A stretch of DNA of 44,727 bases from a virus: IMG/VR virus record IMGVR_UViG_3300021433_000008, positions 1-44,727 of that record; one strand, given 5' to 3'. The stretch's first letter is position 1, and each line of letters opens with the position of its first letter. The notes beneath the pieces are model-generated. The model did no database searches. It was not told the DNA's origin and saw only the letters and a list, made by a program, of their open reading frames with translations. Made by a program: the position numbers and the translations under genes. Shown in pieces: positions 29,069-36,630 of this stretch.

Positions 29069-30331
29069 GTGGATGGCGAAGACCTCGAAGTTCTTGACGT
29101 TGGTGAATCAGGTGATGAAGGGTCGTCAGCCCAAGACGTTCAGGTGGGCGATGAACCCGGAGCAGGAGACAGCGCTTCTGAAGGCGATAGTGAGGCGTCT
29201 CAGGAAGAATCTCAGGAGCAAGCTGGACAAGATGCTGCTGACAAAGGTGATGGCCGCAAAGTCGCAGCAGCCGTCCGGCAACACCTATCCGAAGTCAAGA
29301 AGACCAACCCAGTCCTTGCCAAAGAGCTTGAGCGCATCTACTGGAAGGGCCAAGCCATCGACAAGCTTGGCACGACCCAGGAACTCACCGCGCTCAAAGA
29401 AGCGGTAGAACTGCATGGCGGCGTGGAAGGACTCAGTCAGATGGCTGAGGAAGTCCAGGCTGGGCGGCAACTCGAGGAAGGCTTCAAGCGTGGCGATCCG
29501 AAAGTCATTGAAGGCTGGGCCACCGACTTCCCTGACGGGTTCAAGAAGCTTGTCCTGCCGGCGCTTGACCGCCTCGAGCGCATGGACCCGGCCTTTCACG
29601 AGCAGGCCGTTTCGACTGTCTCAACCAAGTTCCTTGAAAAGTACGGAGTCTTCGATGCCGTGGGCCAGATGGGCGAAGCCCTGCGCAACGGCAAGACCGA
29701 CGACGCCATACGCCTCTATAACGATCTTGTTGGCAAAGTGTTTCAGCCCATGCGGGGGCTGGCGACAAAAGCCGCTACAGATCCGCTAGCCAGCGAACGC
29801 GAGCAGATCAACTCGCAGAGAGAAGAGCTTGCCAAGCAGGAAAAGGCGCAGTTCTACGGCTCGGTACGGTCGGAAGTCAATCAGCAGGTTGGCCGGGCGA
29901 TGAATGCGGAGATTGGGAAGCTTCTCAGGGGCCGGAAACTCGATCCCGAAATGGGCAACCGGGTGCGCTCGGAAGTGACCGAAGAGATCAAGAAGCTTCT
30001 GGTAGCGCAAGCGGACTACGCCAAGAGATATGAAACCATCATGGGCGCCGGCAACCGCGACAAGGCTATAAAGTTCATTGTGGACAACGCTCAACGCAAC
30101 ATGCCGAAGGCCGTACAGACGGTTCTGAAGTATCGCAACCTGCTGGGGACAAATGGCAACGGCGCGCGTCCACCGGCAAAGGTTGCACCGAAATCAGGCG
30201 CACCGCAAACGGTCGTCGGTCGGCCCAGCATTGCGGATGTGGACTTCACGAAAACGGACAAAGCCACGTTTCTCGGCTCGCGGCAGCATGGCAGAGCGTT
30301 TCTGAAGTCGGGGAAAATGGCTCAATGGTAG
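29069..30331 (+). CDS. Scaffolding-type protein
   Basis: 420 residues from a GTG at 29069 with a GAAAGGA site. Very acidic N-terminus (about residues 1-60, Glu/Asp/Ser/Gln-rich), then coiled-coil helices (EREQINSQREELAKQEKAQF) and a basic C-terminus, the typical layout of a phage scaffold located between portal and capsid. It would guide procapsid assembly. No protease domain is visible. Its end runs to the capsid leader. Confidence 0.75.
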   Translation: MDGEDLEVLDVGESGDEGSSAQDVQVGDEPGAGDSASEGDSEASQEESQEQAGQDAADKGDGRKVAAAVRQHLSEVKKTNPVLAKELERIYWKGQAIDKLGTTQELTALKEAVELHGGVEGLSQMAEEVQAGRQLEEGFKRGDPKVIEGWATDFPDGFKKLVLPALDRLERMDPAFHEQAVSTVSTKFLEKYGVFDAVGQMGEALRNGKTDDAIRLYNDLVGKVFQPMRGLATKAATDPLASEREQINSQREELAKQEKAQFYGSVRSEVNQQVGRAMNAEIGKLLRGRKLDPEMGNRVRSEVTEEIKKLLVAQADYAKRYETIMGAGNRDKAIKFIVDNAQRNMPKAVQTVLKYRNLLGTNGNGARPPAKVAPKSGAPQTVVGRPSIADVDFTKTDKATFLGSRQHGRAFLKSGKMAQW

Positions 30332-30651
30332 TTGCGCGGGAAGAACTCACCTTGGCGGCTGGGTGAACGCACGCGGAAACGATACCGCCAGCGAGTCAAT
30401 CGCTGCTTACCTAAGGCGAAAGCCCCAGAAGAGCACCGCGCACAAGGCAGCCGCAAAAGTTTCTCGTTCCTAGTCAGCGCTTCGTGATCGCGGGCCTCAC
30501 GTTAAACACGCAGGGCAGCAAACGCTAGCGAACGGATTGCAGCAACCCTTCCACGGAAGGGCACTACAAGCTAAACACTGCCCAGAGCGAAGGGCGCGCC
30601 AGGGGAAGCGCAAATCGCGGCAAGTAAGTCCACGAATCAAAGGAGTTGCCT
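30332..30651 (+). promoter_or_regulatory. 320-bp structured leader before the capsid gene
   Basis: No gene. The stretch can fold extensively: TGCGCGG (30333-30339) with CCGCGCA (30436-30442), TGGCGG/CCGCCA (30353-30358 with 30385-30390), a GGC-GAAA-GCC hairpin at 30415-30424, CCCTTC/GAAGGG (30546-30551 with 30556-30561), and GGGCAG (30513-30518) with CTGCCC (30578-30583). AAAGGAG at 30639-30645 is the capsid ribosome site. A long folded leader upstream of the most highly made protein could stabilise or regulate its mRNA; a promoter may also lie here. Confidence 0.5.
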
Positions 30652-31986
30652 ATGGCAGCTCTCTCAGAAAGCAGCTTGGAGGCGGTCGAGCTCGAGACAG
30701 TAAGAGACGATGTTCCAGATCTCATGCTGACCGAGGACACGCTTTACAGCCGTCTCAAAAAAGCGGGCCGCATGCTTCCCATGTCCACTTCCACCGGAGG
30801 CGGACCGGGAACAGGAAACTTGTGGGACCCGACGGGCCGACCTTCCCTGCGTATTCCCATGCGCATCAAGGCAGGCTCGGCATTCCTGCAAATCAACGCG
30901 GACGGCGGCGACATGGGCCGCGGCACGGGTTCGGCTTACGCAGCGCAGTTTCTCTTGCCGGTAGCTTTTGCAGAAGCCTGCGAGATTACCGCGCAAGCCG
31001 TATGGTCATCCGACTCCGGCAAAAAGTCCCGCATCAACGTCAAAGCCACGGAGTTCACCAACACCAACGAGCAATTCAAATCCAACCTGGATGCAGCTTT
31101 CCAGGGTGATGGCTCGGGAACTCTCGACACCGTCGTTCTCCCGGCTTCGGGCGGAGGTGCGGCTGGACCTTCGTTCTCGAACACAACCGTCGTCAACGCG
31201 AATCAGTTTTTCGACAACCAGGTCGTGCAAGTCTTTCCGGCAGTCGGAGGAGTAGCGCGGGGCAGTTTCCAAATCTCCTTCGTTGACGGCGTGACGAACA
31301 CGCTTTGGTCCGCAGACGCTTTGCCTCCAGGAACGGCAGCGGGCGACATCCTAGTCATCAACGGCGCAACTGGAGCGGCGGGCACTTCGATCATGGGCCT
31401 GCGCGCCTACCAGGTGAACGGCAACGGCGGGACTTTGAACGGCCTTGCCCGCGCAAACTATCCCGGAAGACTTTCCACTCCGCAAGTCAACCTTGGCGGG
31501 GCTTTCATCACCGAAGCCACTGGCCGATTCGTTACCAGCAAAATCAGCCTGGCGCTTGGGACAGAATCCCCGGCGCTTGCCGATCTCATCTGGTACATGA
31601 ACGTGGATCAGGCTGCGGCGGTCGAGAATCTTGCCGTGCAAGTGGCCATCACCAACCAGCAGGAAATCAAGGGCAACAGTTCGCAAGACATGCTGAAGCG
31701 CAACACGCCGAAAACGTTTGTCGATTACGACATCGTGCGAAGCGTCCACGCTTTGCCGGGGCGCGTCGATGCGCTCTGCCTACGCTACTGGGGAATGGGA
31801 GAGTTAAAGGCCCCCGACCTCTACGATGTCAATGGCCAAACGACATTTCCAACCATCGGCCCTTCAGGCGGACTCAACGCCAGTACTATCTTCTACCATG
31901 TATGGGCGGGTAATGTCTTTTCATCTAATGTACGTGCCGGAGCAATACTCTTGAATTGCCAGATCCCAACCGGCGTATTCGGCTGA
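30652..31986 (+). CDS. Major capsid protein
   Basis: 444 residues from the ATG at 30652; an upstream TTG is rejected because it touches the ribosome site. N-terminal arm with acidic helix, then GRPSLRIPMRIKAGSAFLQIN, a Gly/Ala-rich beta core, RYWGMGELKAPDLYDVNGQ near the C-terminus and an AGAILLN end. Size, single large ORF after a scaffold gene and the strong AAAGGAG site support capsid. The C-terminal 50 residues recur in the small protein at 28428. Confidence 0.85.
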   Translation: MAALSESSLEAVELETVRDDVPDLMLTEDTLYSRLKKAGRMLPMSTSTGGGPGTGNLWDPTGRPSLRIPMRIKAGSAFLQINADGGDMGRGTGSAYAAQFLLPVAFAEACEITAQAVWSSDSGKKSRINVKATEFTNTNEQFKSNLDAAFQGDGSGTLDTVVLPASGGGAAGPSFSNTTVVNANQFFDNQVVQVFPAVGGVARGSFQISFVDGVTNTLWSADALPPGTAAGDILVINGATGAAGTSIMGLRAYQVNGNGGTLNGLARANYPGRLSTPQVNLGGAFITEATGRFVTSKISLALGTESPALADLIWYMNVDQAAAVENLAVQVAITNQQEIKGNSSQDMLKRNTPKTFVDYDIVRSVHALPGRVDALCLRYWGMGELKAPDLYDVNGQTTFPTIGPSGGLNASTIFYHVWAGNVFSSNVRAGAILLNCQIPTGVFG

Positions 31987-32001
31987 TACAATTGATGTTT
32001 C

Positions 32002-32073
32002 CTCAGAGCCTAATTAACTCTGAGCACGGGCGGGGAGAGCGACCGCAGATTGCTCTCCCTACTCCTTCTGCGG
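32002..32073 (+). promoter_or_regulatory. Hairpin cluster between capsid and endonuclease VII genes
   Basis: CTCAGAG/CTCTGAG (32002-32008 with 32018-32024) is followed by GGGAGAGC/GCTCTCCC (32033-32040 with 32052-32059). The latter competes with CCGCAGA/TCTGCGG (32043-32049 with 32067-32073), whose 3' arm touches the GGAGGGG ribosome site of the next gene. The mutually exclusive stems look like an attenuator or a translation control switch. No T-run follows any of them. Confidence 0.55.
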
Positions 32074-32080
32074 AGGGGAA

Positions 32081-32596
32081 ATGTCAACTGCGCAACAGAA
32101 GTTCCTTGCACGGAATGCAATCGTTTGTCGCAAATGCGGTAAGCCCAAAACAAATAACGGGAAACACGCTTGGTGCAAACCCTGCCAAGCGGAATATTAT
32201 CAAGAACGCTGCAAGACTCCAGGATACAGGGAGAAACTTGTACAGAAGTCAAAAGAGTGGGCCGCTAAGAACCGAGATAGAGCTACTCTCGCTTCCCGCA
32301 AAAGTGGCCTCAAAAGAGAATTTGGCATCACCATCGAGCAGTACGATGCGATGCATGCCGCGCAAAACGGCCTTTGCAAGATTTGCGGACAGCCGGAATG
32401 CTTTGTCAATCGCTCCGGCAAAGTTCAACGTCTCGCCGTCGATCATTGCCACAAGACGGGAATTAATCGTGGCCTCTTGTGCGCCAAGTGTAATCATGCT
32501 ATTGAACGCATTGAGAACATTTCCGACTGGTGCGCGAAGGCCAGAGCTTACCTAGATGAAACTCGAAATCATCCGCCAATCAAAAACCTGCCCTGA
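32081..32596 (+). CDS. Recombination endonuclease VII-family HNH protein
   Basis: 171 residues from the ATG after GGAGGGG. A first zinc site C16-x-x-C19 with C32-x-x-C35, then the endonuclease VII block: QYDAMHAAQNGLCKICG, LAVDHCHKTGINRGLLC (D121, H122) and AKCNHAIERI, with C99/C102 and C134/C137 as ligands. The family resolves branched DNA and is also spread as a free-standing homing-like gene. Sitting between capsid and head-tail genes, and with an extra zinc finger, it is probably an inserted mobile nuclease. Confidence 0.85.
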   Translation: MSTAQQKFLARNAIVCRKCGKPKTNNGKHAWCKPCQAEYYQERCKTPGYREKLVQKSKEWAAKNRDRATLASRKSGLKREFGITIEQYDAMHAAQNGLCKICGQPECFVNRSGKVQRLAVDHCHKTGINRGLLCAKCNHAIERIENISDWCAKARAYLDETRNHPPIKNLP

Positions 32597-33254
32597 AAGC
32601 TACGCGAAGTTTCTCGAGCGCGTTGGCGGGATGAATCCCTACGGCGAGCCAAATTTTTTATTGCAATGGGGTCCGTCAACTACAGAATTTATCTATGGGC
32701 AGATGGACGGCGGCTCTTGCGGGCAACACGTCAAGCTGAAGTACGGCCCCGACCCGATTTGGCACCTGTCGATGTGGAAGCCGCCAGAGATGTGCGGACT
32801 GTCTCCAGAGGAGTGGTACAGGCAATCCTATGATCCGGTTTCAGGACTCCACTGCTGCGGGGATTATCCTTTTCGCGGCTACTACTCGCACAACCGGAGA
32901 CTGAACCAGTTGAACTACCGCATCCTCGAGGAACTCATCCCCAAGATTGACGCAGCGCGCGGCATGACTTTCGAGCAGCGCAAGCGGCAGATCCTAGCTG
33001 AGATGGAAGCAGAAAAGCGGGAGTCGCGGCGCATCATCGCGGACGCCTACAGAAATGCAACCCCGGCCTTCGGGGGAGTCGCTGGCACTTACGAATCGAA
33101 CCGCGAACGGTGGACCAGAAAATACCAGCACAAGATGACCGCCGCCGAAGCTATGGCAAGACTCAGAAGCCGAATCGACCACGCCTTGTGGGCAAAACGG
33201 AATCCGCAACTTTCGCAGGAAGAGATCAACCGTCGAGTAATCCAAGGAGCCTGA
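32556..33254 (+). CDS. Hypothetical virion-region protein, 232 residues
   Basis: Start overlaps the endonuclease end by 41 bases in another frame. N-terminal Trp/Cys-rich domain (GGSCGQHVKLKYGPDPIWHL, with HCCGDYPF) and a basic helical C-terminal half (FEQRKRQILAEMEAEKRE). Between capsid and head-tail genes, so probably a head or connector component. No family recognised. Confidence 0.55.
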   Translation: MKLEIIRQSKTCPESYAKFLERVGGMNPYGEPNFLLQWGPSTTEFIYGQMDGGSCGQHVKLKYGPDPIWHLSMWKPPEMCGLSPEEWYRQSYDPVSGLHCCGDYPFRGYYSHNRRLNQLNYRILEELIPKIDAARGMTFEQRKRQILAEMEAEKRESRRIIADAYRNATPAFGGVAGTYESNRERWTRKYQHKMTAAEAMARLRSRIDHALWAKRNPQLSQEEINRRVIQGA

Positions 33255-33255
33255 C

Positions 33256-33987
33256 ATGCCAGCACGACCGGACATCGCAAGAAACGTGGAAACGGGAATG
33301 AACGGCGTAGTCGAGTACCAGCCGAATCCGCTCAACCAGTTTGCCCCGAAATACAAAGTATACATTTTCAACATCGGCCCGATGAAGCACGAAGTACCGA
33401 AAGGCTCTTGGGGAACGTTCAAGATTCCCGCTTGCGAGCCCGGCCAGCGCTACAGCAGGCCGCTCATCCTGCCATCCATCTTCCGGTCGAGTTACATGGA
33501 CGCGGCATCACTTGCCATGAAAACGGACGACATCGAAGGCAAGCACGTGGCGCAAGACATCGTGAATCCCTTCCTTGGCGGCGATTGGTCGGAAGGCCAA
33601 GACCTGACGGAAAAAGGCGTGTTCTGGACAATGAACGAAACGCCCACCGAGGAAGAGTTGGCGACAGCCAAAGCCAAAATGGAGGCTTTCTTCAGAAAGC
33701 TTCTTGTGGCGGCTACGGAACTTGAAACCAGCGGACGGATAAACGCCATCACGCCGACAATGCGGCTGGCAGCGACGTATTTCAAGGAAGACCGCAAGTG
33801 GAATCCTATTTTCCAGAAGATTGATACTTGCCCGGTTTGCGGCGATCCCCTACGCGAAAACGCCGTCAAGCATGGTTGCGGCTATGTTCCCGATCCCGAC
33901 CGCGCTTACAAGCTCGGGGCCATTGACGCGGCCACGAGGGATGATCTGAACGCTCGCCGCGCGGAGCCCAAGGGCAAGAAACAATGA
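33256..33987 (+). CDS. Hypothetical head-region protein with zinc ribbon, 243 residues
   Basis: ATG directly after the previous stop. A beta-like N-terminal domain (YKVYIFNIGPMKHEVPKGSW) is followed by a helical middle and a C-terminal zinc ribbon CPVCGDPLRENAVKHGCGY. Located between capsid and head-tail connector genes. A head-completion or connector role is inferred; not recognised. Confidence 0.55.
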   Translation: MPARPDIARNVETGMNGVVEYQPNPLNQFAPKYKVYIFNIGPMKHEVPKGSWGTFKIPACEPGQRYSRPLILPSIFRSSYMDAASLAMKTDDIEGKHVAQDIVNPFLGGDWSEGQDLTEKGVFWTMNETPTEEELATAKAKMEAFFRKLLVAATELETSGRINAITPTMRLAATYFKEDRKWNPIFQKIDTCPVCGDPLRENAVKHGCGYVPDPDRAYKLGAIDAATRDDLNARRAEPKGKKQ

Positions 33988-33988
33988 T

Positions 33989-34061
33989 CTTCGCGGGGCG
34001 GTGAGAGCTTCCGTGCGTATTCCCTGCGTGCGTGAAACTCACTTGCGCCGCGAGGCTTTTT
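33989..34061 (+). terminator. Rho-independent terminator
   Basis: CTTCGCGG at 33989-33996 pairs with CCGCGAGG at 34048-34055 (one G-U), and inner GTGAG pairs with CTCAC; TTTTT follows at 34057-34061. It separates the capsid-side genes from the head-tail and tail genes and may set their relative expression. Confidence 0.7.
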
Positions 34062-34072
34062 AAGGAGACGTT

Positions 34073-34864
34073 ATCTCCAATCTTCAAATCGGAGTTTATC
34101 CAACGGTCGAAGGCGTCCTGACGTTCACGAGGGCGATAATCAACGATCAACTTCGCAATAATTCTGGAAGCATTCTGACAGACAACGCCAGTTTCACTCT
34201 CGACTTTGTGAACATGGCGATTGAGGAGTGCCAGACTTATCTAGCCAACAACGGCGTCTCGACACAGATCGTCGATAATTTAGTTCTCACGCCCATTACG
34301 CCGACGCCAAACCTCGATCCTGACTGTCAAATATTCATCGGCTACAACGGATACTTTGATGGCTCGGTGATGCACGCAACACCAGTGCTTCCTCCAGACG
34401 TTATCGTCCCTTTGAAAATCTGGCAGCGGCAAACCGGAAGCGCACAGCAATTCTCGCCGATGAATCCCGCAAAGGATGGTTTGCGGTCGGCCCAGCCTGG
34501 CTCGGTCTTTGGCGAGTGGGAATGGCGGCAAGGGGCTATCTACATGGTAGGCTGCACTACCACGCAAGACATTCGCATCCGCTATGAGCAGTCTATTCTT
34601 GACTTGACGACCAATGCAGGATTCTCCCAGCAAACCATTATGATCCCGCGTTCTCGGCGCGCATTGGGATTCCTTGTAGCAAAGTATTACGCACTGGCGC
34701 GCGGCTCGCCGCAAGTTCCGGCAGTTCAAGCCATGGCTGAAGATGCGATGAATCAGATCATTAACCGGGAAATCCGCGCAGACCAAAGGAATCCGATCCG
34801 TCCGCGAGGTTATCGTTCTGGCGGGCGGGTAGATGGAGCCATGGGCGGGAGTAGCTTCCGTTGA
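34073..34864 (+). CDS. Head-tail connector/adaptor protein, start uncertain
   Basis: The frame is open from 34064, just after the terminator, and reads ISNLQIGVYPTVEGVLTF before the first ATG (34208) or GTG (34202). AAGGAG at 34062-34067 points to a start near 34073, where only an ATC stands. Later residues (CQTYLANNGVST, PADVIVPLKIWQ, WEWRQGAIYMVGC) fit small podovirus head-tail adaptor proteins, about 263 residues here. Either a non-ATG start, a sequence error, or a shorter protein from 34202/34208 is possible. Confidence 0.65.
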   Translation: MSNLQIGVYPTVEGVLTFTRAIINDQLRNNSGSILTDNASFTLDFVNMAIEECQTYLANNGVSTQIVDNLVLTPITPTPNLDPDCQIFIGYNGYFDGSVMHATPVLPPDVIVPLKIWQRQTGSAQQFSPMNPAKDGLRSAQPGSVFGEWEWRQGAIYMVGCTTTQDIRIRYEQSILDLTTNAGFSQQTIMIPRSRRALGFLVAKYYALARGSPQVPAVQAMAEDAMNQIINREIRADQRNPIRPRGYRSGGRVDGAMGGSSFR

Positions 34865-36201
34865 GTACTTACTTCCGCTACGACAAATCTGCAAGCAGCG
34901 TAGTAGGTTTAGCTCTGCCGGGAGTCAGTGTCGCTGTTCTAACACAGCCAGCAGTCATTACAACACAACCCGGCAGCCCGCTGGCAACAATCTGGAACGC
35001 CGCACTCTCTAATGCGCCCACACTTTCGCTGGCAACCTGGGCCAACGGCTACATCACCTTCACGCTGGGCAGTATTCCTTCCGATGTGGCTGTCGGAGCG
35101 TATCTCAGCGTCTCCGGCATCAACCCGGTAGGCTACAACGGCATCTGGCAAATCTACTCAATCACGGGGCTTCTCGTCACCGTCACGCAGAGCAACGGCA
35201 GCCTCATCACCGTAACACCGGGGACTTACGTGTCAGGCGGGACGGTAGCAACTTCGGCTTTGCCGAATCCATTTCTCACCGACCAGCTTGGAAACTTCTT
35301 TTTCTATGCGCTTCCCGGAATCTACACCGTACAACTCTACGGCACCGCCCTTCCGACTCAGCTCGTGCTTGCCGATCAGAACGTGGTTGCGGGCGGCGGA
35401 AGCGGAAGCGTTACCAGCGTTGGCCTTACGATGCCTGCGGAGTTTTCCGTTGCTGGATCGCCCGTATCGGCTTCTGGCACTCTGGCGGTCACAAAGTCCA
35501 CAGAGAACGCCAACACGGTGTGGGCCGGGCCAACCAGCGGCGGAGCGGCACAGCCAGCGTTCCGGGCTCTGGTAGCTGCGGACCTGACCGGCGTAGGCGG
35601 AACGGTTTCAAGCGTCTCGCACACGCTGACGGTGCCGGGGATCTTCAGTTCGTCGGTAACGGGCTCGCCTGTCACAACCACGGGCACGCTGGCCGACACG
35701 ATCACCCTCGTAAACGAAAACGCCAACACGGTATGGTCCGGACCGGCTTCTGGCGCTGCGGGCGTTCCGGCTTTTCGCGCCCTGGTAGCCGCGGATTTGC
35801 CGCAAACGGTTACGGCGCTAACTTCGGCAAACATCCTTGCTTTGTTCGGGACTCCGATTACCTTGGTTCCCGCACCGGGAGTTGGTTTCCGCATCGTTCC
35901 GCTGGTCATCCAAATTGTTTTCTTTGGCGGCTCGATAGCCTACACCGACGCAGGCGGAGCGGTTTCCTTTGTTGCTGGCAGCGCTTCGCAGGCACTCGTG
36001 AGCAACGGAATTTTCCTTGTCACCATCTCGCCCAACCGCGCCATTCAGCAAATCGGAAGTTTCTCGGCCACGGACACCGCCGGGAATCCTCCGACGGATG
36101 ACAATGCCGCCCTGGTCATTTCAAAAGTGACGAACAATTTTGCCGCCGGAAACGGAACGGCGAAGATCACAGTCCAATATCTAATCCTGGCAACTACGTA
36201 A
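34861..36201 (+). CDS. Tail-fibre-type protein with repeats
   Basis: 446 residues from a TTG overlapping the previous stop. N-terminal beta domain with a NPVGYNGIWQI module, a middle with two copies of a repeat (ENANTVWAGPTSGGAAQPAF and NENANTVWSGPASGAAGVPA) followed by RALVAADL, and a C-terminal domain homologous to the protein at 21082. The ANTVxxGP...FRALVAADL repeat is typical of phage tail fibres. Likely a receptor-binding or fibre protein. Confidence 0.75.
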   Translation: MSTYFRYDKSASSVVGLALPGVSVAVLTQPAVITTQPGSPLATIWNAALSNAPTLSLATWANGYITFTLGSIPSDVAVGAYLSVSGINPVGYNGIWQIYSITGLLVTVTQSNGSLITVTPGTYVSGGTVATSALPNPFLTDQLGNFFFYALPGIYTVQLYGTALPTQLVLADQNVVAGGGSGSVTSVGLTMPAEFSVAGSPVSASGTLAVTKSTENANTVWAGPTSGGAAQPAFRALVAADLTGVGGTVSSVSHTLTVPGIFSSSVTGSPVTTTGTLADTITLVNENANTVWSGPASGAAGVPAFRALVAADLPQTVTALTSANILALFGTPITLVPAPGVGFRIVPLVIQIVFFGGSIAYTDAGGAVSFVAGSASQALVSNGIFLVTISPNRAIQQIGSFSATDTAGNPPTDDNAALVISKVTNNFAAGNGTAKITVQYLILATT

Positions 36202-36215
36202 AAAAGGAGAAATAG

Positions 36216-36620
36216 ATGGCCACCGCCACTTTCAAGTTCAACACGACAAACAAATCGCCGCAAGGGGACGTGACGCAAGATTGTGTGACCTACTATGGGA
36301 CGGTCACATTTTCCGCTTCAGGGGATACTTACGCTACGGGCGGCCTGCTGCCTCTAACTGGTTTTGCGATGGCCAACCTCGGGCCATATGCCAACCGCAC
36401 GCCACTCTACGTTGACTTTCAATCGACGGCAGGAAGTGGCTGGTGGTATCAATGGAACTACGGCACCGGCAAGCTGCAAATCTTTGGCGGCGGAGCGTCC
36501 GGCGCAGCTACCACATCCAACATTGAGTTCAGTAACGCCACGGCGCTAAGCGGCGGCACGCCATCCATTTTCGCCGACACTGTGAACTTCAAGATAGTAT
36601 TCCCCAAGACCATATCGTGA
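36216..36620 (+). CDS. Small beta-rich virion protein, 134 residues
   Basis: ATG at 36216 with AAAGGAG. Strand-rich, aromatic protein (TFSASGDTYATGGLLPLTGF, WWYQWNYGTGKLQIF), with a shape like a small tail or decoration protein. No signal peptide. It follows the fibre gene and precedes the giant tail gene; role by position. Confidence 0.6.
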   Translation: MATATFKFNTTNKSPQGDVTQDCVTYYGTVTFSASGDTYATGGLLPLTGFAMANLGPYANRTPLYVDFQSTAGSGWWYQWNYGTGKLQIFGGGASGAATTSNIEFSNATALSGGTPSIFADTVNFKIVFPKTIS

Positions 36621-36630
36621 TTAGCTGGAC

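Noticed and set aside
30537-31109. 190-codon plus-strand ORF over the capsid leader and capsid start.
   Set aside because: Runs out of phase with the well supported capsid gene and has basic low-complexity composition typical of a shadow frame.
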